Below, in pieces: positions 20,546 through 32,901 of a stretch of 64,000 nucleotides of DNA. Both the position numbers and the translations under genes were made by a program. Each line of letters starts with the position of its first letter. Within the stretch, counting starts at the first letter, position 1. This DNA is from Opisthorchis felineus (Eukaryota > Platyhelminthes > Trematoda > Opisthorchiida > Opisthorchiidae), in the NCBI GenBank assembly GCA_004794785.1, contig SJOL01006626.1:605991-669990 (forward strand). Reading direction: 5' to 3'. The notes under the pieces are model-generated. The model worked only from the letters and a program-made list of their open reading frames with translations. It was not told the origin of the DNA and did not search any database.

Positions 20546-23500
20546 TTAGTGTCCGTCTGGTTCCACATCAAGACACAACACAAGATTAGGAAATAAATGG
20601 ACTCTCTTTCTTCCCACTCCTCATTAAGTGTTATATGTGTATGACGCCAACACGGAAAACTAGGCAGTATGTGACTGGAAACAAGAGCAATCGCTTTCGG
20701 ATTTACTTCATTTGTGCGCTTTCTGAAAGGCTTCGGAGTCTGAGATTCAGCAGCCGAATTTCATCTTACCTCACACTGAGGGAATGAAATTACCAGAGTT
20801 GTCCTTGAAAAGCAGTGTTCTTATACATCATTTTGTCAAGGGCGTTTCCCAAAATAGATAGCAGGTCAGTAATAATGATACTACTGGCCAACGCTTCTAA
20901 GGGCACAATTGATTCCATCACATCCTTCCGTCGGTAGAACGAGAGGGACACAGTATCACATGTCTGTAGCGTCTAGGTACTTGTGTAACCGTGCACACTA
21001 CTGATGGGACATGCGAGTAGTCTATGGTCAAGTATCAAAGCGCCGTTCCCGCATCCGACGGGAGATTGATAGAGGAATAATGGAGCCGCTTTGCAGTGTT
21101 TATTCATTAGTGTTTAACAGCTTGTGACCGCCCGGTTCTGGGTGGCCAGTGAACAACTTCGCACTCGAGGCCTCTCTTCTTGCCACGGGTAGTCGATTAA
21201 CGATTTAATTAGAAACCCGACATTATCAATGACGGTAACCGCAAGTTCACGATTGATGAAACGCTTGTTTCATGCACTGGGTGACTGTGTGCTTGAATAG
21301 GTGAATATGCAATCGAAACTGACTGACATGGTGTAGTTCCTCAGAATTGTGACAGTTTCTATTCCTAACCGACTGATTCTCCGTTTGAACTCGGAAGAAG
21401 TAAGTGACATCCTACCAGGACCGAATCCATTCTGGAGTGAGATCGCTTACACCCAATGCACCATGCTCAGGTTTGACTGAGATGAGTGATCCGCCAAATG
21501 GTCCATGGGCTCATATCATGGTGTAAGATCTCGCCGCTAGAGTCTTTCACGAAACAATTCATGGAAAGCGATTCTATAGACAGAGAAGAGTTGTCGGCTT
21601 CTTTCAGAGAGAAAGCCATTCAAAACGCATATTAAATGATCACTTTATGTTAAGACATGTTGATTAGTAACGGTAAGCTGCATACTTATGTGTCTGAGAC
21701 TATATTGTTGACTGATAGTTGCCACTTCACATAAGAAAAGCCGATATAAATCAGGCTTCTAGTAATTATTTACACCACTAAATAATTGTGGAACATATTG
21801 TCTTACTTATGGAGAGAGACTTGAGAGTCCCTCCAAAGTCGTATGACTCTGGACACCAACGAAATTTTATTCGATTCAGTCGCGTCCGCCTGAATGGTCG
21901 GTGAACATTATAAGTTCGGAAGTTACTGTATCAAAAAGGTTAACCATTCCATTTTTCACTAGGTGATGTGCCACGTTCCCCTAACTCCTCCAAATACATC
22001 ATATAGATTCAGGTCATGCTTGAGGTCCATATGTGAAGGCTGATTTGAATATATGCCTCCTCAAATGTGTACATTTCCACGAAGTGTCAAAATGTGCAGT
22101 GAACACTGACATTGTAGCGTTTCTATGACAGTTCAGTGTCGATAGACCCGAAGACAACTTGAGTGTCAATTACCAAGCTAGGGAGTATGGTCTTTCAAGT
22201 GCATTTTGTCCTGTTATTTTACCGACTTCGGTTTCCCGACACCTTTGATCTGCGATTAGTAGTTACTTCACTGTGGATAGGGTGGCAAATTTTTCCGGTA
22301 CTTCTCATGCTAATCGGTTGTTTCCGGGACATGTGTAGTAGGGATCCGTTTGCAGCATAGTCACCATCCGGCACATCGGCAACTGTGTTGGAGTACTTTG
22401 TATCCCCACTATCGCAGTTTTCATCAAAGCGTTACCTTCCACGACCGTGTTCAGGTCGCCGATGCGACTGCACTGCTTAGCGTTACGGTATTTTCGGGCA
22501 GCCATGCTTTGACCGTGCATTTGGGAATGCATAATCGATGGGTGACGCGTTCTGCATCCCCATTGGTCGATTGGGTTGAAGCAATCTAGTTTCAACCAAT
22601 AGGATTTGCACAGCCAACGGCCACACCTATCGACCAACACGGGACGGCCCAAAGAGCGTGTGACTTTCCGCTAGGACTGTCACACGAGGCGGCCTGGCCA
22701 CATAGGCGGGATCGTAATCCTGTGACGTTGCACTGGTTCTCGACGCAGTGATTACTACACATTCAACAGGTCGCTACTAATTGGGGATATAAAACTGGTT
22801 TAAATCTGTTTGAAAAAAGTTCGGACCATCTGAGAAGTCATCGTGTCAGAAGGGCTTAGTAAATCGGACAATTCCGATGTCTTGGATTCATCCATGGGAC
22901 AAATAAAAAATGCGACTACTCCATGTACCTCGATTGCTACTGAGTGAGTGTCATCACATTGTTAAATGGTGTTTATTCTCCGTACGGTTGCTACGGTTAC
23001 TATCTTGATAGGTGCACGATGGGAACTATTTCAACGTTTCAATAACAGGAAACAATATTTCTAAGTTTTTGTTTTGTTTTGGCACGTTATTATCAGTAAC
23101 GGCATGAACATTCGGTGGAACTTTCTGCGCTCTAGGTTGAGGGTCCATGCTACATTGTAGTTCACTAGAATTCTTCACACTGTTGGGACCCAATGGACAT
23201 AACCGCACTATACACTTACTATTGTTCGGTCTTCTTCATCAATGTGAGTCAACTTTTCAGTAAAATTGGTCTCAAGATTAACTTGCTAAAAATTATGTAG
23301 GTGTTGTCCTGCGGCGACCACACAGAGAAGAGAAACACGCTTCAATTTCGTCCGCTTTACTCAACCTAGGGGCTTGTTAACAGAAATTCATGAATGTTTT
23401 ACAAGGATTTTTATGAAAGACTATCTCATGGTTCAGAGCTTTCTAACCCCGATCGCTAGAAGCGGAATTGCGCAATTACAGGTACATAATTTTGACTCTA

Positions 23501-23743
23501 GAGAGTAAATTTTTCTCAAGGAAAGGTCCATGAGGTATTGTTTGATTTCTTTGCGAAGCGAGTGCCCCGAATTTTCATTTCTGCTTAGTCTGCTTGACCA
23601 AAATGTGATGTTTAAGCTACACTCAAGTCTGCCACAAGCACCATCCCTCGAGCAAGTGAAAAGTGGTACTTTTGGGGATCCGTATTTTTAATGTTCACCT
23701 ATTTATTTGACAAAACGGGTTAACAATTAGCATGGTCCATGCA

Positions 23744-23820
<77 letters not shown>

Positions 23821-25017
23821 TTGCGGTGCGTTCGTCGAAGACAGGATATATCGGTTAAGGTGGATCAGACATAAGAGGATTATCACCTCCGTTGTTTCAC
23901 TGCGGAGTACCTTGTAATGTCAAATCTATTTTCACTGAGAACTAAAAAGTTGCTTAGGCAGTCGCGTGGGTGAAAGTCCTAAACCTTCAAGGGAGCATAT
24001 CTGAGGCCAATCAGTAAACACATAAGGTCCAGTCAGCAGATTCATGTAAGCTTTGGGAATGTAAAGCCCCTGTGGATGAGCACCACATCCTTACTATATT
24101 TACACCACACTAAGAAATCAAGCGTTCAGTAGAGTAACACAGAAAGACGACGATGACTTTGGGGAAGTAATTGTTTCTTAAGGCCTGAGACACGACAGCT
24201 TACTGTTCTCACACCAGTGAAGTAAGCCATTGCAGTTATATGGGCTAAAATTGCAGTGGGGATGCGGATGTGTCGTTGTTTGAGTGTAGAATTTGATAAA
24301 TTATCCAGTTATTGGTCAAAAATTTTGCTGATCGGTTCTCCGTCTGCATCCAAACTCGACGAGTCTTAAAACTAAATCATTTACTCTGAAGGAGCTTTTA
24401 TATCACGAGCAAAAATTTGCCCAGCTATAAGTCTGACAGTGATTTCCAGACTTTTCTGAAACAATGACACCTAGGTTTCCAAGCGGATTCGCATTGCTTG
24501 AAATACAAAATATTTTCATTTTGAATCAAATCATTTTGGTTTAGTAACTAACACAGATTTGCCACCGTTCGTCGTGCCACTAGAAAGTAGCGATTCGGAT
24601 CATAATTCAGTTGTTATTTTTGGTCTTTTGTCTTGCCCTGACTGATCGACCCCTTCGGACTAGTGTAGAGCCAATTTTTCCCAGTGCGCGTGTGAGTTGT
24701 GCGCCAGCAGAGACCTTACAACTCTTACTGAAAAGGCCATCTAATAAGTGTGACATTACATGATGTCTACAACGAGAAGTGACAGTTTGACAGTTGTACT
24801 GGGGATGTGGACACAGAAGTGAAGTGACCGACTGATCTCTGTTCTCCATCAGGGCTCAATTGTTCACTTGACCTGTGTGGATCAATCACATTGCACCGAC
24901 CGGAATGAGGAGAACGCGTGTCAGCGGCCTAGTGAGCACGCTAACCAATCAAGACGCGTTGAACACAAATCGTCAGCAACTTCAATGCTAGGTGGTGTTG
25001 TGAGATTTGGTAATGTT
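20546..25017. other. no gene seen; one promoter-like patch
   Basis: No long open frame or repeat family recognised, apart from the microsatellite at 23749. At 22560-22800 there is an inverted CCAAT (ATTGG at 22562), a direct CCAAT (22595), a GTGACGTTG element and a TATAAAA at 22788, all in promoter-like order on the + strand. I see no clear exon after it. Confidence 0.4.
23749..23816 (+). repeat. (TC)n(TA)n compound microsatellite
   Basis: About 14 TC units run straight into about 19 TA units. The change between tracts is sharp. The frame through it codes alternating Leu-Ser and Ile-Tyr and is not a gene. Confidence 0.97.
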
Positions 25018-25178
25018 CAGTAGAGATTTCATCCTGCCAGTGATGCTAATCTATGCGGAAAAGTCGAGAAGTACCGTACAGCTGCTACGCCGTTCAGTGC
25101 GCATCTCACGAAACCCAGAGTTTCGAACAGGCGAACTTCCAGGCAGTGGTTGGGCATTTAACCGTCTTGCCACGAGTG
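25018..25178 (-). repeat. family B repeat, left arm of inverted pair
   Basis: Has CATCCTGCCAGTGATGCTAA, GCGGAAAAGTCGAGAAGTAC, TTTCGAACAGG and the terminal GCCACGAGTGGTTGATG. It is placed head to head with the next copy, with only about 12 bp between them. Confidence 0.7.
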
Positions 25179-25189
25179 GTTGATGGGGT

Positions 25190-25415
25190 TTCCATGATTG
25201 GAGGATGAGTGGCGCTGTGTCTTGTTTGAGTGAAAGCTAATCACACTGCTGATCAACCGCTCGTCGCCAAACACTTGTGTTCAACCAACGACCAGAAGTT
25301 CGCGGGTCCGGAACTCTGTTTTCCGTGAGATGCGCAACAGGGATGAAACAGCTGTGCAGTGCTTCTAGACTTTTCAGCATGGATTGATTTCACTGACAAG
25401 TTGAAACCTCTGTTG
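25190..25415 (+). repeat. family B repeat, right arm of inverted pair
   Basis: Starts at the GATTGGAGGATGAGTGGCGC region and continues to AACAGCTGTGCAGTGCTTCT and GATTTCACTGACAAGTTG. The tRNA-like A box is disrupted (CGTCGCCAAACACTTGTG). Confidence 0.7.
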
Positions 25416-26661
25416 AACTTCAATTCTAGTCCCAGATGATAATCACCTCAGTCCGAAGGACTCTAATCTGTGAGTTAAAATCTAAAACAATGAACTTTTT
25501 CGGGAAACCTACATCACTGGTTTGGCCAACACATTTCCTGGGTAATAACGTAAAATTAAAAAGACAGGTCTTATTTCCGGTGTGTGCTCTTCAGGCAATT
25601 TGCAACACTATTTATATGAACACCCAAGGTCAGCTAAAGATAAGGGAAACAAAGGTTCGGTTTTAGGTAGTTAGCTTCGCAGTATTAGTACACAGAAGTT
25701 GGAAGACAAATTTCAGCGTCAGTCATTACATAATCGAAGTATGTCTCGGTTGATAATTGCTACTGGCCAGCTGAGTTTAACTGTCTGCAGGAATTGTTTT
25801 TACGCAACCGAATGAATATCACTTGGGCAACAGCAAGCAGTCATGTTCATATAAACTTCAATTGATTTGTCACCGGAAGTTCTTCGGTAGGAATGACAGT
25901 ATGATGAGAACCAATCAAATACATAGCAGTTGAACTGGAGTTGAGTTTCCTCATGTCTCGGCTTAACCAAACCGATTCTACCAGGCAATCACTCTGTTGC
26001 ACGACCAACGTGTGATACCTTGAATGAATATTTTAGATCGCCTGGCTGGTTGTAGACTGCGGCAAATTAGTTATTTTTCAGTGGCTGGTCGTCATTGCTA
26101 ACCTACATTTTGCGAGATTTCAGCCATTCAAGGCCTGATCAGGATGATTCCAATTTTTACCTCCTAATGGAACTGTGTTTGACCTCAATTGGAGCCCCTC
26201 CGCATCAGTCTTTACTACGAATATGAGTACACAATGCTACAAATGAAATCAGCTAAGCTGAAAAGTAAACTTTCAAGGCGTGTGCCAATGTTTCAGTGGT
26301 TTTAATACAAAAATGATGCATCTTGGAACTACACTGTGTTTCTCTTGGTTTTCCTCGGTAATTTCGGACGGCGCAGTAGTGTTCTACTGGATTCAGTGAT
26401 TTATCTGGCGGAAGCATTCCGGAAAGCTGAGTTTGAAACAGCATGCGTTTTATTATGCTGAAGAAAATCCCAGAGATAAGGGTTATCAAACAGCTGCGAA
26501 ACCACGGAAATAATTTGGGACCACAACAGTAATATAGTAACGCAAAAGGCTCCTGTAGCTGTGTATAGACCACAAAACACCGAGCAGTACTTTTGATAAC
26601 CCTATTTTTATGTGAATCTTATGACGCGTTTCCGTACATGTGATGATCTGATACGTTTCAG

Positions 26662-26768
26662 GTGGGCGAAATTTCCACTGAAAACTATTTGATGGACTTG
26701 GGAAATGTAAAATCCGTTGTACTTGACAAGATGGTACAGTTAGAGGATAGTAGTTTTGAAAGAATTGG
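26662..26768 (+). CDS. candidate exon (26.6-28.9 kb gene, part 1)
   Basis: After GATACGTTTCAG the frame reads VGEISTENYLMDLGNVKSVV and then LDKMVQLEDSSFERIG, an acidic, probably helical stretch. A donor, GTGTAC, at 26769 is acceptable. Without splicing the frame ends at TAA near 26821. It leaves two bases over. The next candidate (28319) needs none, so an exon is missing between them or they are not one gene. Confidence 0.35.
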
Positions 26769-27309
26769 GTGTACTTACGAAATTAGTTCATGCATTCCTT
26801 CCGAGTCTGTCAGTCATAGCTAACGTCTGTCCCATCGTTATTTGGACAATCCACAAGTTGTTCACTTGCCCTTCAGCTTTTGTTTGAAAACAGGACACCG
26901 CTGGAAGAATTTCGATGAAAAATAGATTTGAACCCGCAGCTGGTCCTGGAGAGGAACATGTTAGTCGATGAAGGCCAACTTGCTCTATAGCTATAGGAAA
27001 ACCGCTACCCACTTAATTGTGGGAGATATTCAATCAACAAGTTGGCCAGAAGGATTGGCTGTAGTTTTGTCGGAAAGATAACTCAGGTTGTGCATTTAAT
27101 GTTCTCGGTGAGATTGCCAGTCATAGTTCCATCCTGAAGAAACGTCTTAGAGGATCTTCGTTACAACACTGTGAGTAACGGACGGCAGACACGGGCTTTC
27201 TATCTTGTAGCAGGAATGTATGTGTATACGATCATACTATCTACATTCGAAACGGCGATACTCCTTTCCGCACCTTTAGGACAAAACCGTACTCTACGTT
27301 TCGACTTAT

Positions 27310-27610
27310 ACAATCATCTGTATACCAATTTGATTTTGACGAGAGACTCACCTAGAACCCAACTGAATTCCTCGTTTATAATGTTTTTAAGGTTCTTTCC
27401 ATGAAGGAAGCTACTCATAAGTTTGTTGAAGATCATCTCTGCCACGACCGGTTTCGCCCTTCTTGGAGCTTACCAGCTAGACGCAGTCCCCGATTTTTCG
27501 TATTCCTTATGTTCTACTTGAACGCAGATCGCACGATTTTCGCCAAATGCACTCGCACACCAAATTGGTCTTCACAGGAGGCTCACCTGAATCCCAGCTG
27601 TGTGATTGAG
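27310..27610 (+). repeat. family H repeat, degenerate 1.3-unit copy
   Basis: GAGAGACTCACCTAGAACCC and TTCCTCGTTTATAATG at the left, a ribozyme region at 27438-27483 with GACCGGTTTCGCCC, then a second left-end segment (GGAGGCTCACCTGAATCCCAG). The core box reads CUGGUAA, so the ribozyme is dead. The middle of the unit is deleted. Confidence 0.65.
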
Positions 27611-27930
27611 CCTTTGGCAGATTTTCAAGGTTCTTTGTCCCCTTTTTTATAAGTTCACACCATGCCAAAGTCACTGCTCAACCCAGGTGAATTGTACTTT
27701 ATTTCATTAGCATTTAAATCAGGCACGATTTTCAGTTAACTTCATTTCGCTTTGATTGACTTCAGTGCAACAAAAGAAGAGCACCGGTTACTAAGTTACA
27801 AAAGTGCTCTGTTTTAACGCACGCGACTGCTTTTATTGACTAAAAAGTCTGTTCATCAGTGGCGCCTTACGATCCAAGGTCATTGACTATCTGCTGATGG
27901 CCTTGATTTCAAGAACAATGCGAATACTAT

Positions 27931-28219
27931 TGTAAGGAGGAAAGCCCTTAACCGCAGAGTTGTTTATTAGCCAATACCAACTAAACAGTTACAAACTACT
28001 GGACAGGAAAATAAACGTCTCATATGCACCTTGTTTGTAAAAACTGAACATCTGAACGTCTTCAACTTTCGTGGATATTCATTGAATACCACGCAATTGT
28101 AAACGAACGCTGCAAAGCAGTTCCACCAGTCCCGTGATAAACCTCGCCTTCCATTAGACGCTAGGCGGGGGAAAACCACATACTATTCGCATGCCTCATC
28201 ACTAGTATCCGCCGTTACA
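27931..28219 (-). mobile_element. solo LTR (gypsy-type), 289 bp
   Basis: Same family as 5449-5748, with TGTAA...TTACA ends and a perfect 4-bp duplication, CTAT (27927-27930 and 28220-28223). The minus strand carries AATAAAC near its 3' end. It inserted 99 bp upstream of the exon candidate at 28319, so its polyadenylation or promoter signals could affect that gene. Confidence 0.82.
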
Positions 28220-28318
28220 CTATGTTCGAAAGGCAAGATGAAATTCTTATCGAGGTATATGAACTGTAGCATATCTAGTAATGTTTATGCATTTTACCTC
28301 ATTATAACATTCGTTTAG

Positions 28319-28447
28319 ATAAAAATTATCGCTGACAACCGAGAGTGCCGGTTTAGCGAACTTGACCTTCTCTATCTTTCACCAGCCGAAAGGAAAGCTG
28401 GATATTTTGCTACTAAGTTTTGGAAGGATGAAGATAATTTGCACTAA
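28319..28447 (+). CDS. candidate exon (26.6-28.9 kb gene, part 2)
   Basis: After ACATTCGTTTAG the frame reads IKIIADNRECRFSELDLLYL, then SPAERKAGYFATKFWKDED, and closes at TAA. Acidic-basic composition and no low complexity. I see no donor that would join it in phase to 28669, so it is either a terminal exon or part of a damaged gene. Confidence 0.35.
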   Translation: MKIIADNRECRFSELDLLYLSPAERKAGYFATKFWKDEDNLH

Positions 28448-28668
28448 TAATTCAACAAACTAGATATTCCAACAGGATTTGGCTCAAAGAGGTTACCTCG
28501 GTATGCTCCGGAAATCAGGCAAGCCTTTTGGGCTGCCTGTTAACACCGTTCTTATCCTTCTAGAATGTGCTCAATTACTTTGACCATTTCTTTTCACTGT
28601 TTATACTGAGATTGGTGGCGAATTTTATTAACTGATGTGCTCGTTGTGGTTAATTTATTTGGTTTAAG

Positions 28669-28863
28669 TACCTGATCAACGATACCAAGCTTCTTTGGCA
28701 TCAGCAGGATCCGGGCACACCGAAAAGTCAATTACTAAAGTTGCTTCAGATCTATGCCTTGGACTGGAACAGTTTCGCGCAACTTTACGGAGCTGATAGT
28801 AATCTCGAAAGTGAACTTCTCTGGACTGATCTACATGAGTCAGATCAAGTCACTGTGAACTGA
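28669..28863 (+). CDS. candidate terminal exon (26.6-28.9 kb gene, part 3)
   Basis: 64 sense codons to TGA after the acceptor TTATTTGGTTTAAG. The peptide starts YLINDTKLLWHQQDPGTPKS, continues QLLKLLQIYALDWNSFAQLY and ends with an acidic tail (ESELLWTDLHESDQVTVN). It looks like a helical C-terminal domain with conserved-looking Trp residues. Family not recognised. A SINE begins 11 bp after the stop. Confidence 0.42.
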   Translation, partial: YLINDTKLLWHQQDPGTPKSQLLKLLQIYALDWNSFAQLYGADSNLESELLWTDLHESDQVTVN

Positions 28864-28873
28864 AGTGACCTGA

Positions 28874-29012
28874 ACGTTCAGCTGTAGAACCCTTTCGGTG
28901 CTTATCTGCCGTGTGACCCGAAGGAAGCACTAAGGTTGGGATACTACTATGTTCGAACTACGGACCTCCCGGTCAGTAAATTCGCGCCCTAACCACTGAG
29001 CCAGCTCGCCCC
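28874..29012 (-). mobile_element. family S SINE, internally deleted
   Basis: On the minus strand: A box region GAGCTGGCTCAGTGG, a diverged B box (GTAGTTCGAACA), then about 40 bp of body missing, then CCGAAAGGGTTCTACAGCTG. Begins right after the stop codon at 28863. Confidence 0.8.
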
Positions 29013-29407
29013 CAAGCCACTGTAAGAGTGTTTGAAGGAGTTCTAAGGAGTTCGTTATGTCCCTAACACACACACGTAAGATGGTCATGTTCGGTGAAAG
29101 GCGATGTTGTGTGATGGTATGGTATGGCGAGTGAGAACACCCAACCGAACACGCAGTTTCACTCGCGGGTCGCTATTCTACGTTGATGTAAAACGCCCAT
29201 CTATGACGTGTGTTGGACCATAACATCTTGTATCACATTAGTTCCAGCCAAAACGGTCTGGATGGAAACTTGACAGAAAAATCCTGCATATGGATTATGC
29301 ATGTATTTTTATTGCCAGATCATACTGTCGCTCGCTTTTGAATAAAGTGACCGAAAATCATTATGACTGTAGCTCACTCCTAAGCTTTGTGGAGAGACGA
29401 AAATGAA

Positions 29408-29558
29408 ATCATCTAGCTGTAACACCCTTTCGGTGCCTAGCTGCCATGCCACCCGAAGGAAGTACGATGGCTGGGATAGTGCCAGGTTGCCCAAGCCTAG
29501 ACAGGGGAAGTCGGGTTCGAACCTTCCGGTCAGTAAATTCCACTGAGCCATCTCGACT
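29408..29558 (-). mobile_element. family S SINE, deletion in tRNA part
   Basis: Minus strand. The 3' module and body are well kept (CCAGGTTGCCCAAGCCTAGA, CGAAAGGGTGTTACAGCTAG), but bases around the B box are lost, with GGTTCGAACC fused to ACCTTCC. Confidence 0.82.
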
Positions 29559-30004
29559 CCGGAGGGACGAAAACGGTCCAGCTCATGATCTTCAGTGTGA
29601 AAATCGAGAGCTTGATCACTGAATGAAGGTATAATATGCTGAGAGCTTGCCTATTATCATAATAGGGATAGTACTTGAGTCTACTGACGCACGGCGCAAT
29701 TCTGCTTGAAAGCAACAACTTTGGAAGATCTTATCGAAGAAGAATTACTACAGAGTTTCTTTGAGTTCTAACCTATCGCGGACGGTGATTTTGCACTCCT
29801 AGAAGATAATCAAGAAGGAAGTTCAGGATCGTTCTGTACAATGTAAAATTAAGAAAATATCTTGGATCTCTGCAATCCCTGCACAACGATCGTCACACAG
29901 CAGTTGCCGTTGTACAACATAATTCCACGGTCACGTTGGCTCACAACGCTGTCAGTAATGGTCAACTGAATGTTATAGATGAACGATTCACTTTAGTCTC
30001 CCGT

Positions 30005-30215
30005 TAACGTGGAAGCGAATTGCAAATGGGTGCTCAACTCCGCTTGTGTTCAATATTCTGTCCAAATAAGAAATAAGGTTGATAGAAACTCGGCGATCGC
30101 GTCCATCGGATGAACCCCGAAAAAGGTGAAACCGTATTGCGTCACGCGAGAAACACTTAGACTTCTGTCTGAAAGTAGTTCACCCACCCGAAATTGTCAT
30201 TTTCTCTGTATTCAT
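30005..30215 (-). repeat. family H repeat, degenerate ribozyme
   Basis: Ribozyme strand is +. At 30100-30145 it has CGGATGA instead of CTGATGA, a short stem II (ACC/GGU), GAAACCG and no GUC triplet. Flanked by AATAAGGTTGATAGAAACTC and CTGAAAGTAGTTC. Confidence 0.6.
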
Positions 30216-30581
30216 ACATGCTCCATTGTCAGGTTTTAATCGATTTAAATCCGTTCACTTGAGCCCATCAAAATTCCGAGCTCATATCTACTCATGCTTA
30301 AAGTGTTATGATGGTGGAGTGCGTACATCTGTTGGCTAACCAACTACCTCTGTACTCACCCGTATTAATTATATTTTGCTCCCGTTGCTTCATTTTCTAA
30401 GCTTTTTTTTCCATAGCCCTTTAAATGCACCTCCATTAATTTTTGCGGAGGATGCTTTCTTTCTCGTTACTTTCCACCCTTAGTTATGGGAAAGCGCTGT
30501 GACCTTTGTGTCGGTTTCTGGCTTCACTCATAAATATTCTCTGAATTCCGCTAGTACAATATAGACTATGGAATTGTCGAA

Positions 30582-30750
30582 CTTGAGATAGCTCAGTAGT
30601 TAAAGCGCGAACTTACTGCTGGGAAGGTCCATGTTTCGAACCCAACCTCTGCATCTTGACTGCCGTCCAACCTGGTAGTATCCCAGCCCTCGTGTTTCTT
30701 TCGGATCGCATGGGAGTTAGACAGCGAAAGGGTGCTACAGCTGAACGATT
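30582..30750 (+). mobile_element. family S SINE with (ATT)n tail
   Basis: A box GATAGCTCAGTAG, weakened B box (GTTTCGAACCC), the body with a deletion (GACTGCCGTCCAACC), and 3' GAAAGGGTGCTACAGCTGAA. Followed by an ATT-rich tract (30750-30785), which looks like the element's own 3' tail. Confidence 0.85.
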
Positions 30751-31254
30751 ATTTATTTTTATTATTACTATTATTATTATTATTAATACTTTATCGTCGA
30801 AGCTGATAGTTGTCTCATGGATTGCAAACGGCTTCGCCATATGCTCATGCGCAAACATCTAAGTTGTCGCTGGTAGACGATAGGAGATTTCTAACAAATG
30901 GTCAGAAACGGTTGCTTCTGTCACTTGACCCGGTAGCTCTCTTGGTTCTGCCAGATCAATCACAGGATCACCTGATGCACACGTTGATCTTAGACACGTC
31001 CGTTATGACATGCAAATCTAGAAATTAGACAAGCGGAATGCAGATTTGAGTGGAACCGACAGTCAGAAGGTGTGATCCTGGTTTGGCAGTTGCGTGTTCC
31101 TGCGGACAACAGCACGAAACTGTAAGCCAATAGGTCACGTGAGCGATTCCATTTGCGTCCAATCGGTAGACCCAAAGCCTGGTGCGACTGAGTTTGTTAA
31201 CGGTGTTAACGGTGGTTTTTCGTTAACGATGGTGTGCAAACATTTTTAATTCCC

Positions 31255-31566
31255 AATAGAAATTCCATCCTGCCAGTGAGGTTAATCTATGCCGAAAAGC
31301 CGAGAAGCACTGCGCAGCTGTTTCATCCTTATTGGGAATCATGAGCAGTGTGCGTCTCACGAAACTCATAATTTCGAGTCCGTGACCTTCAGGCCGGTGG
31401 TTGGGCATTTAACCGTTTGGCCATGAGAGGCCGATCAGCACTGTGATTAGCTATCAGTTGGCCAGGGCATAACGCCACACATCCTTCAATCACGTAATAG
31501 CTCCTTGAGTGACCACTTCTCAGAAGGAAGTTTCGCTCATCTTGTGAAATTAATCTTCCTCTGAGC
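31255..31566 (-). repeat. family B repeat, near full length
   Basis: Reads AAATTCCATCCTGCCAGTGA, GCCGAAAAGCCGAGAAGCAC, GCGCAGCTGTTTCATCC, the reversed A box (GCATTTAACCGTTTGGCCA) and the terminal CATCTTGTGAAATTAATCTT. Best copy in this orientation. Confidence 0.75.
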
Positions 31567-31988
31567 TACATATAGATTAGTGGTGTTACGAAATCTCCCC
31601 ACCATATAGGTTTTCCAATAGGACCAGTTACAATAGCATCTTAGGGTGTTTGTATTTTTTGTAGGATTGCTGCTAGTCTGACGTCTTCGTTCAAACTGTT
31701 CCCCAATCCTTCCTGTTGCTTCTTTCACCTTGGCTGATTTACGACACAGCTGGTCGTTTATCATTCTACGTGTCTTCCGTAGAACTGTCCATAGCTTCGC
31801 CTAAACGATAGGGTTGCATTTTCATTGCCTCACCGACTATGACGTATCCGTAGATAAAAAAGATCACGCATCCTAATGTGGTAACAGCATCATTACATCT
31901 ATTCTGTGGTTCTCCTAGGCGGCCTAGATGTAGGTGCTGCTTGCAGTTGGTGGTATTTTTTTAACGCTCAAATCACCTCGCTTTTCAG

Positions 31989-32094
31989 CATGTTCGGTAG
32001 AGCGGATTAGCTCGACTGATTCTCGCAAAACTCCCTCCGTTGGAAGCAACAGAACGATTTCCAGGGTTGAAATCTGTTGGTTTATTGGTGGCAG
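31989..32094 (+). CDS. candidate exon
   Basis: Acceptor AATCACCTCGCTTTTCAG is strong. Only one frame is open: CSVERISSTDSRKTPSVGSN then RTISRVEICWFIGG, up to a donor, GTAGTG, at 32095. It leaves two bases, which fit the one-base lead at 32264. Confidence 0.32.
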
Positions 32095-32263
32095 GTAGTG
32101 ATTGACGATAGCGAGGTCAATAAAATGGGACTTATAGTGTTGTCCAACGGTAAAATTATTCTTCCCGCGTCTACTTTTTACCTATAGTAAGCTTCTGAAC
32201 ATTGCTGATGGTTAGCCAAGTTTTGTTTTATGCATACTAGCTCTCAGGATATGGGTTTTTCAG

Positions 32264-32330
32264 TCAAACAGACTCGAACATTCCAAGCACCGGTGGGGGA
32301 ATTCGTCAGTCTTGTGGGCCAGGACCCTAA
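32264..32330 (+). CDS. candidate short terminal exon
   Basis: After ATATGGGTTTTTCAG and one base the frame reads QTDSNIPSTGGGIRQSCGPG to TAA, which overlaps an AATAAA at 32329. It joins 31989-32094 in phase. The pair rests on splice sites alone. Confidence 0.28.
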
Positions 32331-32901
32331 TAAAGTCAGTGTCATCAGTCTGCTTTATCTGGAGACAAGCCCATATATATTTTTTGAATTGTTGCACGCA
32401 TAAGCATGACAAAAGCCCGCGAATTTCTACGACATCTGATTTCTTGAAGAACGTCCATTAGGACACGCAAAACACGAACTGAAAGAAACCCTTTCAGAAA
32501 GATCACTGTAACAAGCGATTGTTTGGAAAAAAAAACAAGGAAGTATGTACCACTGCTTGTCCGATGACCGCTCGCGAGCTTTTGTATAATCTTTTGTTGT
32601 CCTTTTCTCAACTGATATGGCTGCGTGATTTCGGCCAAATCCGACTGGGTGTTTTTTTATCGCGTTATCAATTGGCCGACATAACACTGAAAGCATTGGC
32701 AAAAATATACCAGACTATCAGGCAGACCATTAGGTTTTATTCAGTACGATCAAACAACTATCATTCTGCCTGATTACAAAACGATATTACAGTCAATTCC
32801 TGACTGCATGTCGACCGAATTTGAGTTACCAAAATATATTGCATCATGCACCTACAAAGAGATAATCATATATCCTGAACTTTTTAACGACCAAGAAATA
32901 A

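Larger units (their letters stand above)
29013..31254. other. repeats only; one splice-like segment
   Basis: Apart from the SINEs and an H copy listed separately, only 30406-30527 stands out: CTTTTTTTTCCATAG is followed by a Cys-rich frame (CTSINFCGGCFLSRYF) closing at TAA, but with no donor. Probably chance. Confidence 0.3.

Noticed and set aside
23732..23917. 61-codon + frame
   Set aside because: Leu-Ser and Ile-Tyr repeats come from the TC/TA microsatellite.
30990..31175. Mini exon at 31082-31113 with GTAAGCC donor
   Set aside because: Only 32 nt, weak acceptor and no partner in phase.
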